From Algoriphagus sp. PAP.12 (GTDB lineage: Bacteria; Bacteroidota; Bacteroidia; Cytophagales; Cyclobacteriaceae), in assembly GCF_026652115.1 (NCBI RefSeq), contig NZ_JAPPSQ010000022.1, forward strand, positions 1-58,527: a stretch of DNA of 58,527 bases. The letters run 5' to 3'. The notes beneath the pieces were generated by a model. That model ran no database searches and was not told where the DNA came from. It worked only from the letters and a program-made list of their open reading frames with translations. This document shows, in pieces, positions 1 to 10,300 of the stretch. The translations under genes were made by a program, and so were the position numbers. Within the stretch, counting starts at the first letter, position 1; every line of letters begins with the position of its first letter.

Positions 1-114
1 AGGATCGGGTTTTGTTTTTTGTATTCCTTCAAAAACTGTTTTACCAAGAAAACAATTTGATTTTTTGTTGTTTGGAAAAAACAATTGTGATTAAGTATGA
101 TTTCCACAAAAAAA

Positions 115-141
115 GTCCCTCAATCCAATGGAAAGAGGGAC
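115..141 (-). terminator. Terminator of the first susC-susD operon
   Basis: An inverted repeat GTCCCTC (115-121) / GAGGGAC (135-141) encloses a 13-base loop. On the minus strand it is followed by a run of T (complement of the A run at 107-114). It lies 29 bases past the susD stop, so the operon seems to end here with only two genes. Confidence 0.8.
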
Positions 142-169
142 AATAATATAAACCAGCTATTAACTCAAT

Positions 170-1876
170 TTACCAACCAGGGTTCTGAGTGAGCTCTACC
201 CCGTTTTGTTGATAGAGTGTGATCTGATCCAATGGAACTGGATCAAGATAGACTCTAGGATCTTCGAAAAGTCTTTGAGAGGCAGCAGCAGAAGCCGGAA
301 TGATATATCCTTCTTCTCCGTCGGAAAGAACTACACTACTTTGTAGTTCTGGATAATCCACTCTGGAAATCCAAGCACCTCTATTGATGTTGATGTTCGA
401 TTCGGTATCAGTGTACTCGAGCTTTTTCCATCTTTTCAGATCATCCAATCTGAATCCTTCCATCATCAATTCGATTCTGCGCTCTCTTCTGATCTCCCAA
501 ATAATGGAAGGTACAGAAGAGTCTCTGGTTGGATCTTCATAAACTACTCCATCAACAGCTGCATTGTCACCCATTACTTGTAGGTGAGGAAGCATGACGC
601 CTGGTCTGTCACGAAGAACGTTTACAGACATGTCCAAATCTCCTTGAGTAAGAGCAGCCCCACCAACAGTGGCCAATTCAGCAGCAGCTTCAGCATAGTT
701 GATCAAAACTTCTCCAAATCTCAATACCGGAGAATCCGTGTAGTTCAAATTGGAACTTCCTTCTGGCTCATCTTTGATGACTTCATTCAGGAATTTGTGA
801 GTGGCAAAGCCGGTAGTGCTATAATTGGATGCAATACCATTCAATCTAAGTTCGTCTGAAACCAAAGTTTCATGGATTCTTGGGTCACGATTGGCCATTA
901 CATTTTCGATTCCTTTTTCACCTTGATAAAGAGGGGAAAGGGAAATTGGCAATCCATCAATTGATAGGTAAGAATCTACTGCATCTTTGGAAACACCCGT
1001 TTGAGGCTCTTTATTATTGTAAGAGTTCAAAGCATGGGTGATCATTCCTGGTTCATAGTGTCTGTAAAGAATCACCTCAGGATTACCTGCCAAGTTTAGG
1101 GAGTTGAAAACTTCTCTGTAGTTTCCTAGTGAATAGGAACCTGTTTGGATCAATTGACCAGCAGCGTCTTTCGCAGCCTGAAGGTATTCCTGTGCTTTGG
1201 CATTGTTACCTTCATGGTATTTTTGCCAGGTGCCTTCGTAAAGAAAAATTCTAGACAAATAGGCCAATACCACCGCTCTGTTTACAGATAGTCCATCGTT
1301 TCCATCGGATTCTCTCACATTTGCTGCAGCAAATTGTAGATCCTCCAAAACTCGGTCCATCACATAATCACGGGGATCACGTGGTCTGTAAAGCGTTTCT
1401 GTGTCAGTCTCACTTAACTCCTCTTCATACCAAGGTACATCACCAAATTGTTTCACCAAATCATGATATTCCAAAGCTCTGAAGAATCTCGCTACACCGG
1501 ACCAGTGAGCGATTGCTTCTTCACTCATAGGTACAGTTTGGACTCTGTTGAGAAAGATATTCGCTTTTCTCACATATGAAAAAGTCCAATAGGAGCTTGT
1601 CGCAGCCGTAGGAACAGTTCTTCTGAATTGTGGAGGGCTACTTGGTGAAAAGTCATCGTTTAGGCTTTGTCCTGAGAAGAATTTCCCCCAGGAAAAGCTC
1701 GATCCGTATCCGCCGAAGTATGCGGTATAAAAGCCCCAAGAAAAGCTTCTGACATTCTCTTCCGATGCCCAATAGGTTTCATCAGTCAACCTGTCAACAG
1801 GTGGTTTTTCTAGAAAGTCATCGCAGCTGGTCAGTGCGAAAAGACTTAGTGCTAATGCTGTTATTTTTAATTTCAT
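170..1876 (-). CDS. SusD/RagB family outer-membrane nutrient-binding lipoprotein
   Basis: This 568-residue lipoprotein is the surface lid that hands substrate to the SusC barrel encoded just upstream. The N-terminus is a lipoprotein signal with lipobox LTSC (Cys18), followed by the DDFLEKPP type start usual for SusD. Residues about 30-330 form the helical TPR-like SusD N-domain, and the C-terminal part carries the family signature RRERRIELMMEGFRLDDLKRW. The length fits the family (500-600). It begins 12 bases after the susC stop, so both are on one transcript. No glycoside hydrolase, sulfatase or peptidase follows before the terminator at 115-141, so the substrate cannot be named from context. 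The family is certain; the ligand is unknown. Confidence 0.95.
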   Translation of the reverse strand: MKLKITALALSLFALTSCDDFLEKPPVDRLTDETYWASEENVRSFSWGFYTAYFGGYGSSFSWGKFFSGQSLNDDFSPSSPPQFRRTVPTAATSSYWTFSYVRKANIFLNRVQTVPMSEEAIAHWSGVARFFRALEYHDLVKQFGDVPWYEEELSETDTETLYRPRDPRDYVMDRVLEDLQFAAANVRESDGNDGLSVNRAVVLAYLSRIFLYEGTWQKYHEGNNAKAQEYLQAAKDAAGQLIQTGSYSLGNYREVFNSLNLAGNPEVILYRHYEPGMITHALNSYNNKEPQTGVSKDAVDSYLSIDGLPISLSPLYQGEKGIENVMANRDPRIHETLVSDELRLNGIASNYSTTGFATHKFLNEVIKDEPEGSSNLNYTDSPVLRFGEVLINYAEAAAELATVGGAALTQGDLDMSVNVLRDRPGVMLPHLQVMGDNAAVDGVVYEDPTRDSSVPSIIWEIRRERRIELMMEGFRLDDLKRWKKLEYTDTESNININRGAWISRVDYPELQSSVVLSDGEEGYIIPASAAASQRLFEDPRVYLDPVPLDQITLYQQNGVELTQNPGW

Positions 1877-1888
1877 GATCTAGTCGAT

Positions 1889-4800
1889 TTAAAAGGTGAC
1901 TTGCAATCCGAATGAAAGAGAACGGCTGTAAGGATAAACTCTTCCAAACGTATTGGAATCATTGTTTCCTGCTGCCGTGTAATCCACTTCCGGGTCAAGT
2001 GGAAGGTTCAGGTTGTCAAATTCAAATAGGTTTTCACCACTGAAATAGACTCTGACTTTCTGCATTCCTGCCTTGGAAATCCAATTATATGGAAGTGAAT
2101 AACCCACAGTGATGTTCTTCATTCTCATGTAAGAAAGATCCAATAGGTATCTGGTTTGAGGAAGAAAGTTTCTGGAGTTGTTTGAGTTTCCAGCATCGGT
2201 AGGTCTTGGGTAGTATGCATTGGGATTTTCTGGAGTCCAGTAATCCAAGTGGTGCTCAAACCAAGCCTCACCTGGTCTATATCCAGGAATGAAAATCGGT
2301 CCATTAGCCCAGAAATCACGTTTTCCTACACCTTGAATGAACATTCCCAAATCGATTCCTTTGTAGTCCAGATTTAAACGGAATCCATATTGATAGCGTG
2401 GAGTGGAGTTACCGATGACTTTCAAGTCTCCATGATCATCTACTGTGTTTTGACCATAAGTGATTTCTCCGTCACCATTTAAGTCTTTGTATTTCACATC
2501 ACCAGGTCCGTAGTAGAACCATCCGCTTTCATACAGTTGCTGAGAAGGAATGCCTTCTTTCAAAATATATTTGCCATTGTCCAAAACGAAATCACCGTTT
2601 CCGTCTTTGACAAAGTCATCTTCGGTAAACAATCTGTCTGTTTCGTAACCCCAAATGTCTCCGATCACTCGACCCGGACGATTTGAATAGATGCTTTGGT
2701 TATCTGCGAATTCAGTAACCGTTTCTTTATAGTCCGAAAGGACGAAGGTGGTAGTCAAATTCAGGCCATTTTCAAATGAATGAGAGTAGTCCAAAGCCAA
2801 TTCCCAACCTTTGGTTTCCAATTCACCAAAGTTCTGTTTGGTGGCAGAAGTGCCATAACTCGCAGGAAGTACTTCGCCTGCACTGTGCATATCAGAAGTA
2901 ACTCTCTTGTACCAATCAAAGCCGATTCCGAATTTGTCTTTGAAGAATCTTGCATCAAAGCCCAAATCTAGTGTTGTGATAGTCTCCCAAGTTAAAGAAG
3001 AAGGCAATGCGCCAGGAGTTCCGAAAGTCAGTTTGTTGTCTGATCCGATCAGCCATCCTGAAGAATAAGAAGACATGATTCTATATATGTCGGAGATATA
3101 AGCATTTTGGTTTCCGATAGCACCCCAAGAACCTCTTAATTTGAAGAAGGAAACTACTGGAGTAATAGGCTCAAAGAATGATTCTTCAGAGATCACGTAG
3201 CCTGCTGACATGGATGGGAAGAAAGCCCATCTTTCTGTTGGAGAAAGCCTGGATGAACCATCATATCTACCATTCAATTCAAGGAAATATTTACCCTTGT
3301 AGTTGTAGTTGATTCTACTGAACATACCCGCTGTAGACCAAAGGTTTCTTGCGCCATCCACAAATTGATCTCCAGATGCCAAATCAAGTTCCCCTCTGTC
3401 CTGATCCATCAATTGTCTTCTTTCTGAGCTTTGGTACCAATACTCGTAAGATTCGATGTCTCCACCTACCATGGCTTTGAAGTTGTGATCACCTATAGCC
3501 CAATCATAGGTTCCGAAAAGTTTACCGACATTTCTGGTGTTCCAAGCGGAGGTGTATCTAACTCGGTCGTATGAAGCACTTGTGTATGGAGCGTATTGCA
3601 GATTGGCCCCCGTAGACCAGAAGTTATAGGCTGAAACAGATCCACCTGTCTGATGCACATGATTGTTTTGAGAGTCATGCGTGTAGTTTGCGACGATAGA
3701 AAGACCTTTGATAGGAGTTAAAGTCGTACCCAGGTTAATTCTGGTTAGCGCTGTTGTTTCCTCATTCATTTTAGCCTGCTGAACCTCGGTAATCGCACTT
3801 CTGAAAGGATTGCCTTCATAAGTTCCATACGGGTAGTTTTTAGGCCATCTGAAAAGGTAATACCACGGATCGTATGTCTCACTGGAGAAGTAGAAAGGTC
3901 TGGTGAATTTAGTGTCGCTATACAAGACACCACCACGGATTTCCATCCAATCGGTCACTTGAGAGCTCAAGCTTAAATCTGCTGAATATCGGTTGAATTC
4001 ATCTGGATTAACTTTTAAAACTCCATTTTGGCCCAAATAGCCAACGCCTAAGCGATAGGTGGTTTTGTCTGTTCCTCCAGATACTGAAAGATCATGCTTT
4101 TGTTGAGGAGTCCATTTGTTCATAAACATGTCTCCTGCATCCCATGTTCTGTAGAAGAACAATCTACCGTCACGGATTTCGAAATCTCTACCCAAAACCA
4201 TTTCTGGACCCAAATCCTGACCGCCATATTGCGATTCCCAATCTCTCATTTTTTGGATGCCAGTTTCATCGAAATACATCCCTACTACTCCAAATACATT
4301 GGTGGAAGGATTTGTTCTTTGTAAAGCTCTGAATGCCATTTCTGCACCTTCTGCTCCGGGAGCAATGGTCGGCGTGGTAGTAGGAGTTGCAAAAGAGAAG
4401 TTGTTGGAATAATTGATTCTTGGAGCTTCTCCTTTTTTACCTTTTTTGGTAGTGATCAAGATGACACCCCAAGCACCTCTAGATCCATAGATGGACGAAG
4501 AGGCAGCATCTTTTAATACCGAAATAGATTCAATGTCCTCAGGGTTAACTAATTGAAGGCTTGGGATCTCCACATTGTCCACCAAAATAAGTGGCTGGGC
4601 TCCCCCAGAATTACTCAAAGTACCCACAGTTCCTCTCAATCTGATGGTTGGGTTTTGGCCAATCTGTCCACTTGGAGTGGTGATAGTCAAACCGGGAGTG
4701 GTTCCTTGCAAACCTCTACCCACATCAGTAATTGGTCTTGATTCTAAGACTTTGGTGTCTACTGAAGATACGGATCCTGTCAGATCACTTCGCTTTTGGG

Positions 4801-5140
4801 TACCGTATCCTACTACTACAAATTCTTCCAAAGATTGAGCATCAGGACTTAGTACAATGTCGAGATTGGTACTTGAAGTAATGACCCTTTCCACCGATTC
4901 CATTCCGATAAAGCTGAAAACAAGGGTTTGCCCGCTCTCAACTCCAATTTGAAAGGTGCCATCTGTATTTGTGGTGACACCTTTGGTAGTTCCTTTTACC
5001 AATATGCTAACTCCCGGCAGTGCAAGTCCATCTTCAGCACTCATCACCCGTCCTGTAACTTGAAGTGATTGAGCGTTTACCTGAAAATGAAACAGGAGAA
5101 AACATACTGATGCAAAGGCACCGAGTAGTAGTTTTTTCAT
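1889..5140 (-). CDS. SusC/RagA family TonB-linked outer-membrane transporter
   Basis: A 1083-residue barrel that imports a bulky ligand using TonB energy. The ATG at 5140 is chosen because it opens directly into a signal peptide (MKKLLLGAF..., cleavage near VNA-Q, residues 23-24); the frame is open 34 codons further upstream, but that stretch does not look like a signal peptide. After the signal comes a carboxypeptidase-regulatory-like domain (about 28-105, with LPGVSILVKGTTKGVTT), then the plug with the SusC motif VVVGYGTQKRSDLTGSVSSV and the RagA signature LKDAASSSIYGSRGAWGVILI, and then the barrel, ending in the aromatic residue F (LQVTF). It has no N-terminal STN domain, so it is not an obvious anti-sigma-coupled transducer. 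SusD follows at 12 bases. Upstream are ATCCCTG repeats and a divergent response regulator, which may control it (inference). Confidence 0.95.
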   Translation of the reverse strand: MKKLLLGAFASVCFLLFHFQVNAQSLQVTGRVMSAEDGLALPGVSILVKGTTKGVTTNTDGTFQIGVESGQTLVFSFIGMESVERVITSSTNLDIVLSPDAQSLEEFVVVGYGTQKRSDLTGSVSSVDTKVLESRPITDVGRGLQGTTPGLTITTPSGQIGQNPTIRLRGTVGTLSNSGGAQPLILVDNVEIPSLQLVNPEDIESISVLKDAASSSIYGSRGAWGVILITTKKGKKGEAPRINYSNNFSFATPTTTPTIAPGAEGAEMAFRALQRTNPSTNVFGVVGMYFDETGIQKMRDWESQYGGQDLGPEMVLGRDFEIRDGRLFFYRTWDAGDMFMNKWTPQQKHDLSVSGGTDKTTYRLGVGYLGQNGVLKVNPDEFNRYSADLSLSSQVTDWMEIRGGVLYSDTKFTRPFYFSSETYDPWYYLFRWPKNYPYGTYEGNPFRSAITEVQQAKMNEETTALTRINLGTTLTPIKGLSIVANYTHDSQNNHVHQTGGSVSAYNFWSTGANLQYAPYTSASYDRVRYTSAWNTRNVGKLFGTYDWAIGDHNFKAMVGGDIESYEYWYQSSERRQLMDQDRGELDLASGDQFVDGARNLWSTAGMFSRINYNYKGKYFLELNGRYDGSSRLSPTERWAFFPSMSAGYVISEESFFEPITPVVSFFKLRGSWGAIGNQNAYISDIYRIMSSYSSGWLIGSDNKLTFGTPGALPSSLTWETITTLDLGFDARFFKDKFGIGFDWYKRVTSDMHSAGEVLPASYGTSATKQNFGELETKGWELALDYSHSFENGLNLTTTFVLSDYKETVTEFADNQSIYSNRPGRVIGDIWGYETDRLFTEDDFVKDGNGDFVLDNGKYILKEGIPSQQLYESGWFYYGPGDVKYKDLNGDGEITYGQNTVDDHGDLKVIGNSTPRYQYGFRLNLDYKGIDLGMFIQGVGKRDFWANGPIFIPGYRPGEAWFEHHLDYWTPENPNAYYPRPTDAGNSNNSRNFLPQTRYLLDLSYMRMKNITVGYSLPYNWISKAGMQKVRVYFSGENLFEFDNLNLPLDPEVDYTAAGNNDSNTFGRVYPYSRSLSFGLQVTF

Positions 5141-5612
5141 GTTAGACGTTTTAAAATTGTTAGAAATAAATAGCTCTAAAATCACTGCTAATTCATGACG
5201 AAGACATTGGACATAGCAGGGACGATAGAATGATACCGTCAAATCTTTTCAAAAAATGTCGCTGGACTATCCCTGAAAACAGTGATATTATTAAATCACC
5301 AATTCATGATATTTAATTGAAAAAGTACAAATAAGCTTTTTTTAAGGAATCCCTGGGATGCATATAGAAGAACAGGAATCCCTGTTTAATAGCTGATTTA
5401 GATGTTTTTCAAAGAGTTTGTAAAGTGGCTGTTTGGAATGTTTTGAATTTTTTAAAGAGTAATTGAATATTAATAAGAGCATGTTTTTGAGGTGTTGATT
5501 AGTGGCTGTTTTCCATTGGTGGAAATATTAAATAAGAGTTGAAAAAGGATATGTAATATTATTCAGAGTTTGATTCACACTAGTTTTTTCTTCTAATTTG
5601 ATTTGTTGAAAG
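5141..5612. promoter_or_regulatory. Divergent intergenic region with ATCCCTG repeats
   Basis: A 472-base gene-free stretch separates susC (minus) from the response regulator (plus). It is AT-rich and holds an 11-base direct repeat AGGAATCCCTG at 5345-5355 and 5374-5384 (29 bases start to start), plus a third ATCCCTG at 5269-5275. A clear TAnnTTTG box with a -33 TTG was not found on either strand. The repeats are candidate operator sites, possibly for the LuxR-type regulator next door. No small ORF looks real. Confidence 0.5.
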
Positions 5613-6248
5613 ATGATTAATGTTTTGATAGCGGATGATCACCAGCTTTTCATCGATGGCTTGAAAGCCATGCTCCAAGGTGTCAATGGAATCCGGGTAA
5701 TTGGTGAGGCTAATAATGGAAAAGAGGCGGTTTCTTTTTGTTCGCAAAATGAGGTGGATCTCGTGATTATGGATGTGAACATGCCGGAGATGGACGGGGT
5801 AGAGGCGACCAAGGAGCTGTGCAAAAGAGATTCTAGATTGAAGATTTTGGGATTGTCCATGCATCTGGATAGAAACTACATTTCGGACATGCTGAAAAGT
5901 GGGGCCAATGGATATCTATTGAAGAATACTGGTAAGGGTGACCTTTTGAAAGCTATTAAGACTTTGAACCGGGGAGATTCCTATGTGAGTGATGAGGTCA
6001 ATAAACTTTTGTTGAATAGCTTTTTCAAGAATACTTCCAGATATCAGGTAGATGAAAAACTCTCTGAAAGAGAGGCGCAGGTTTTGGGTTGTATTGCAAA
6101 TGGGTTGACGACACTTGAGATTGGCGAGCAACTTTTTATCAGTAAAAATACTGTTGAAACTCATCGTAAGAACCTGCTTTACAAGCTGAAAGCAAAAAAT
6201 ACGGCAGAGTTGGTTAACAATGCTTACATAAAAGGATTGATCTACTGA
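5613..6248 (+). CDS. NarL/LuxR-type response regulator
   Basis: A 211-residue two-component regulator. The receiver domain covers residues 1-120, with the acidic pocket DD (8-9), phosphoacceptor Asp54 in VIMDVNMPEMDG and conserved Lys104. The LuxR/GerE helix-turn-helix covers about 150-207 (LSEREAQVLGCIANGLTTLE...SKNTVETHRKNLLYKL). Regulators of this type pair with HisKA_3 kinases; the only one in the window is the large kinase at 7344-11462, two genes downstream on the same strand, so they are a likely pair. It faces away from susC-susD across a region with repeated ATCCCTG elements, so control of that operon is a reasonable inference. Only ATG starts nearby fit; 5613 keeps the full receiver fold. 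Confidence 0.92.
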   Translation: MINVLIADDHQLFIDGLKAMLQGVNGIRVIGEANNGKEAVSFCSQNEVDLVIMDVNMPEMDGVEATKELCKRDSRLKILGLSMHLDRNYISDMLKSGANGYLLKNTGKGDLLKAIKTLNRGDSYVSDEVNKLLLNSFFKNTSRYQVDEKLSEREAQVLGCIANGLTTLEIGEQLFISKNTVETHRKNLLYKLKAKNTAELVNNAYIKGLIY

Positions 6249-6301
6249 TCAGATTTTTATAAATACTTCTGGTGATTGTGCTAAATCACTGTTTTCTGGG
6301 A

Positions 6302-6356
6302 TTGGAAGAGAGCTTGATTCTTTCATCTTTGTGAAGAGTGCCTTTTATGGACTCTT
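6302..6356 (+). promoter_or_regulatory. Near-consensus promoter and 5' hairpin before the sugar kinase
   Basis: TTG at 6302-6304, 19 bases, then CATCTTTG at 6324-6331. This is one mismatch from the Bacteroidota -7 box TAnnTTTG at the usual spacing. An imperfect inverted repeat follows at once (AAGAGT 6334-6339, CC 6341-6342 / GG 6349-6350, ACTCTT 6351-6356). It would lie at the very 5' end of the message or act as an operator. It suggests the kinase can be transcribed apart from the regulator. Confidence 0.45.
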
Positions 6357-6380
6357 ATCCACCCGACAAAGAAAGAAACT

Positions 6381-7223
6381 ATGCTTTTATTGGCTGACAG
6401 TGGCTCTACCAAAACTGATTGGAGGATCGTCAAACCTTCTGGATTAACTATTCTCGAGTTTAAAACTCAAGGAATCAACCCTTATTTCAAATCTCCAGAG
6501 CAAATCAAAAGAGAATTGAAAAAACAGGTTTTGAACCCAATCGAAGGACTTTCTCAAGTGATCTTTTATGGGGCCGGATGTGGTCATCCCAAAAAAGCCA
6601 GTGAATTAGCTTTGGTTCTAGATGAGGTCTTTCCAGCGGAAAGTTCAGCGATGGTGCAGGGTGATATCTTGGGAGCAGCAAGAAGTTTGTTTCAAAATAG
6701 ACCCGGCATCCCATGCATTCTGGGTACAGGTGCCAATTCCTGTGTCTATGATGGGGAGAAAATCGTCGGTACAGTACCTTCTTTAGGATTTATTTTGGGA
6801 GATTATGGAAGCGGAGCTGTATTGGGAAGAGATTTTGTTCAGCAGCTTTTGTCAGAAAAACTTTCCCCTGAATTGACAGCTAGATTCTTTGAAAAGTTTG
6901 CATTGGATCGAGTGGCTATTTTAGATCGAATTTATAAGCAATCCCACCCCAATCGCTTTTTAGCTTCTTTGATTCCTTTCATTCATTCGGAGAAATCTAA
7001 TGAAGAAGTTCAGTCACTAATTAAGTCAAGTTTCTCAAAGTTTTTCGAATTCTATATCCTGCCATTTAGACAAAAGGGAGTCCAATATCCAATTTCTTTT
7101 GCAGGATCTGTAGCTTTTCATTTTCAGGAAATCCTCATGGAAGTAGCCGAAATGTGTGGGGAGCAAATTCAAGAGATCAGACCTAAGCCTTTGGACGGTT
7201 TGGTTAAATACCATTGCGCGTAA
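6381..7223 (+). CDS. BadF/BadG/BcrA/BcrD-type ATPase, probable N-acetylglucosamine kinase
   Basis: A 280-residue cytoplasmic ASKHA-fold kinase. The phosphate-1 loop is at the start (LLADSGSTKTDWRI, residues 3-16). A second glycine-rich motif is GTGANSCVYDG (about 113-123), followed by LGDYGSGAVLGRDF and a C-terminal adenosine-binding FAGSVAFHF. This short BadF form is usual in Bacteroidota and is annotated as N-acetylglucosamine kinase, making GlcNAc-6-phosphate from GlcNAc; the substrate is not proven by the sequence. It sits between a response regulator and a large soluble histidine kinase, an unusual place for a sugar kinase. The product or substrate may be tied to the signal that the sensor reads (inference). 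Confidence 0.85.
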   Translation: MLLLADSGSTKTDWRIVKPSGLTILEFKTQGINPYFKSPEQIKRELKKQVLNPIEGLSQVIFYGAGCGHPKKASELALVLDEVFPAESSAMVQGDILGAARSLFQNRPGIPCILGTGANSCVYDGEKIVGTVPSLGFILGDYGSGAVLGRDFVQQLLSEKLSPELTARFFEKFALDRVAILDRIYKQSHPNRFLASLIPFIHSEKSNEEVQSLIKSSFSKFFEFYILPFRQKGVQYPISFAGSVAFHFQEILMEVAEMCGEQIQEIRPKPLDGLVKYHCA

Positions 7224-7343
7224 TCTCTTTTTGGGAATAAGGGTTTCCACTGGGAGGTTTTATACTCCTGAAATAGGAAAGTTCTAGGTCGGTCTTTAAG
7301 AAAACGATATTTTCATTTTCAGCTTACTTGATTGAACCAGCAT

Positions 7344-10300
7344 ATGGATTTTGCCCCTTTTTATCCTCAAAAATCATCTTTCAAAGAGATCAGAACTAAA
7401 CAGTTTTTCAGAAAGATGGAAAGTGCTTTTCAGCAACTATCCCTGCAGACCGATTTTCAATTAGTAGGTGTCTTAATTACAGGAAAAGAAGGAATTGGTA
7501 AATCATTTTTGACGAGGCAATTCCTGAAATCCAATCCACATGAATTATTGATAAGTAGCCAGTCTTTCCAGCTTCAAAACATCCCATACTCAGCACTCAA
7601 GGGTGCTTTGGGCCCTTATTTAAGTGGAAAGATCAAGCGGATGGATAGCCTGGAATTCTCTCGTTTTTCTCAGGAAGTAAGAGCCTTATTGGGATCTGAT
7701 TTTTCCTTATTATCCGAATATCTGCCCGAACTTTCTATGCTTCTGGACTCTGATTCTTCAGAGGAACAAATTCACCTGCCCAAAATTGAAAGTCAGCTAT
7801 ATATTGTTTTCAGGAAGTTTTTTGAGTTTTTAAGAGCATATTTTAAGAGGCCCATTATATGGTTTGTGGATGATTTTCAATGGGTGGATGGGTCATCTAG
7901 TAACCTGATTCAGCACCTTTTGGCAAACCTTGATTCACACACCTTGATCTTGGTAGCGGTTGCGGATATAGATAATTCGAGTCAAAATAATGTTTCCCAG
8001 CTTTTGAACTCTTTGGCCTGGTTTCAAAAGCATATTGTGACGATACAGCTTGATAATCTGACAGAGCCTCAGGCAAAGGAACTGATTGAAAATAGGTTGG
8101 GAGGAGAGGTTTCTGAGGATTTGGCCCAGATCCTAATTGAATCATCTGATGGATTGCCAGCCACATTGATTTTGATGCTGGAGACTTTGATTTTTGAAGA
8201 TTTGATCCATAAAAATGATCGGAAGTGGAATGGCAATCTTAATCAGATTTCCCAGAAGTTGATAGGAGAAAAAAAAGATCAGCTTTTAAGTAAGATTTAT
8301 GTGAGTTTTTCTCCTTTAAGGAGAGAGATTCTAGCGTTGGTGGCATGCTTCGGGGAATTGGATCTTACCAGACTCAAAAGGATATTTTCTAATCATATTG
8401 AACTGGGAGATGCATTGAAAAAGTTGTTTTTGGAAGATTTTCTAACCCTTCACAATGATAAAATAGGAATTGAAGCTACAATTAAGGAAGTGGTAATTTC
8501 AAATCTTGATAAAGAGGAGATTCAGCGGCTTCATCTTGTTTTAGGAAAACAACTTTTGTCTGAAAACTGGAATGAAAAAAATGTGGCAGAATTGGTAGTT
8601 CTGGCTCAGCGCTTCCAGCAAATTTCCGGGTATCTTCAAAACCCTCCCGAAAAACAAAGAATCATTGGCCTGTTGATTCAAGTAGCACAAATTCAAAGGG
8701 AGGAGCATTCTTATTCTCAAGCCAAAGGTTTTTTGACAACAGCCCGCGACTTATTGAAGGGAGAGAAGTGGACTGAAAACGGCTTCTTGATCGGTCAGGT
8801 TTGGTTAGAAAGGGCGAAGGTAGAGTATTATTTGGGTGAATTTGATGTAGCTGAGATTTTATTGGATGAATTGTTGGAGCAAAATCAGGATTCTCAATTG
8901 CGGTTTTTGGCATTTGAGTTAAAAATTATTGTTAACAATCATTTGGGTAGGTACAGAAAATCGGTTTTTATTCTGACCGAAATTCTCAATGAGCTGGGTC
9001 TTAGATTACCAAATGATCCGGAGCAGATCGAAAAGGAAATCCAAGAATTGGAAGGAGGGATATCATTGGCTTCTTTGTCAAATCAGTCTTTGAATAAATC
9101 CGTTAGCTCCCAATCCAAGATATTGCAGCTTTTATACAATGGAGGAATGGCTCTCCATCATACCTCTGATTTGTTAATGACTTGGGCTGCACTCCAAATT
9201 ATTTCCAGATCTCAGCAGATAGATCAGCCAAATGTGAGATCTTTGGGATTGGTGAGTTTTGGGAGAATGAAAATCATTTCAGGACAAATCGAAGAGGGTT
9301 TTGACCTTGGGCTTTATGGCTTGAATCTAAATAATTCGATTGGAGATATTCAATACCGTTCCCGTGTGCTTGGTGTTTTTGGATTTTATATCTTGCCATG
9401 GAAGGAAGGCTATCATTTGAGCTACCCATTGTTGGAAGAGGGGATGGCTGTGGCTAGAAAGTCAGGTGATCTGATAGCATATTATATCAATAAAACCCAC
9501 TTATTTAATCTTCATTTCCTGAGTGGAAAACCCATTGAAGACTTGTTGAGATTTGATTTCAAGGAGAGTTATGTGGGGATGGAGTTGACCTATTACATCA
9601 CTCATTATCAAAAGGAACTGATTAAATATTTTTCCGGAGAGAGTCCCTTTCTTTCCTTGCCTAAGCAAGAGGCCAGGGGCTTGGCAGCAAGATTAACCTT
9701 ACAGGAGGAGAAATTTTACAGGAACTATGTACTGGCAAGGTACTATTTTATGTTTGGATATTATTCACAGGCGATTGATAGTAGCTCCATTGCTGAGAAA
9801 AATCAGAAGCTTCAAGAAGGTTCTCCTTTGGTTCCGGCAAACCTGATGTTAAAGGCTTTAGCGATTACTCAAAATTGGGCCAATCAAGGAAAGGATAAGT
9901 CTGAAGTATGGAAGTGGTTAGATTCAGTATATCAAAAATTCGCTTCCTGGAAAGAAAAGTCACCTGCCAATTTTGCATCTTCTTTCTGGCTTCTTCAGGC
10001 AGAAACCTGGAGAATTAGAGATGAGGATTTCAAAAAAATCGAAAACGCATACATCCATGCAATTCAAACTTCCCAAGAGAATGTCTATCTGAAGGCAGTT
10101 TGCCATGAGCTTTTTGCCAAATTTTATCTTGAGGAGAGGAATGTTGTGTCTGCCAGCACGCACCTTCAGCATGCAATGTTTCATTATCATCAATGGGGAG
10201 CCCATCGAAAGATTGAGCAATTAGTCAGGCAGTTTGCTTTCATTATCCCCAAGGAATCTCAAAAAAGAGAAAGCTTGGATATTGAAACCATTTTGTTTGA

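Noticed and set aside
5141..5242. N-terminal extension of the first SusC
   Set aside because: The 34 extra residues precede a complete signal peptide and do not look like part of an exported protein.
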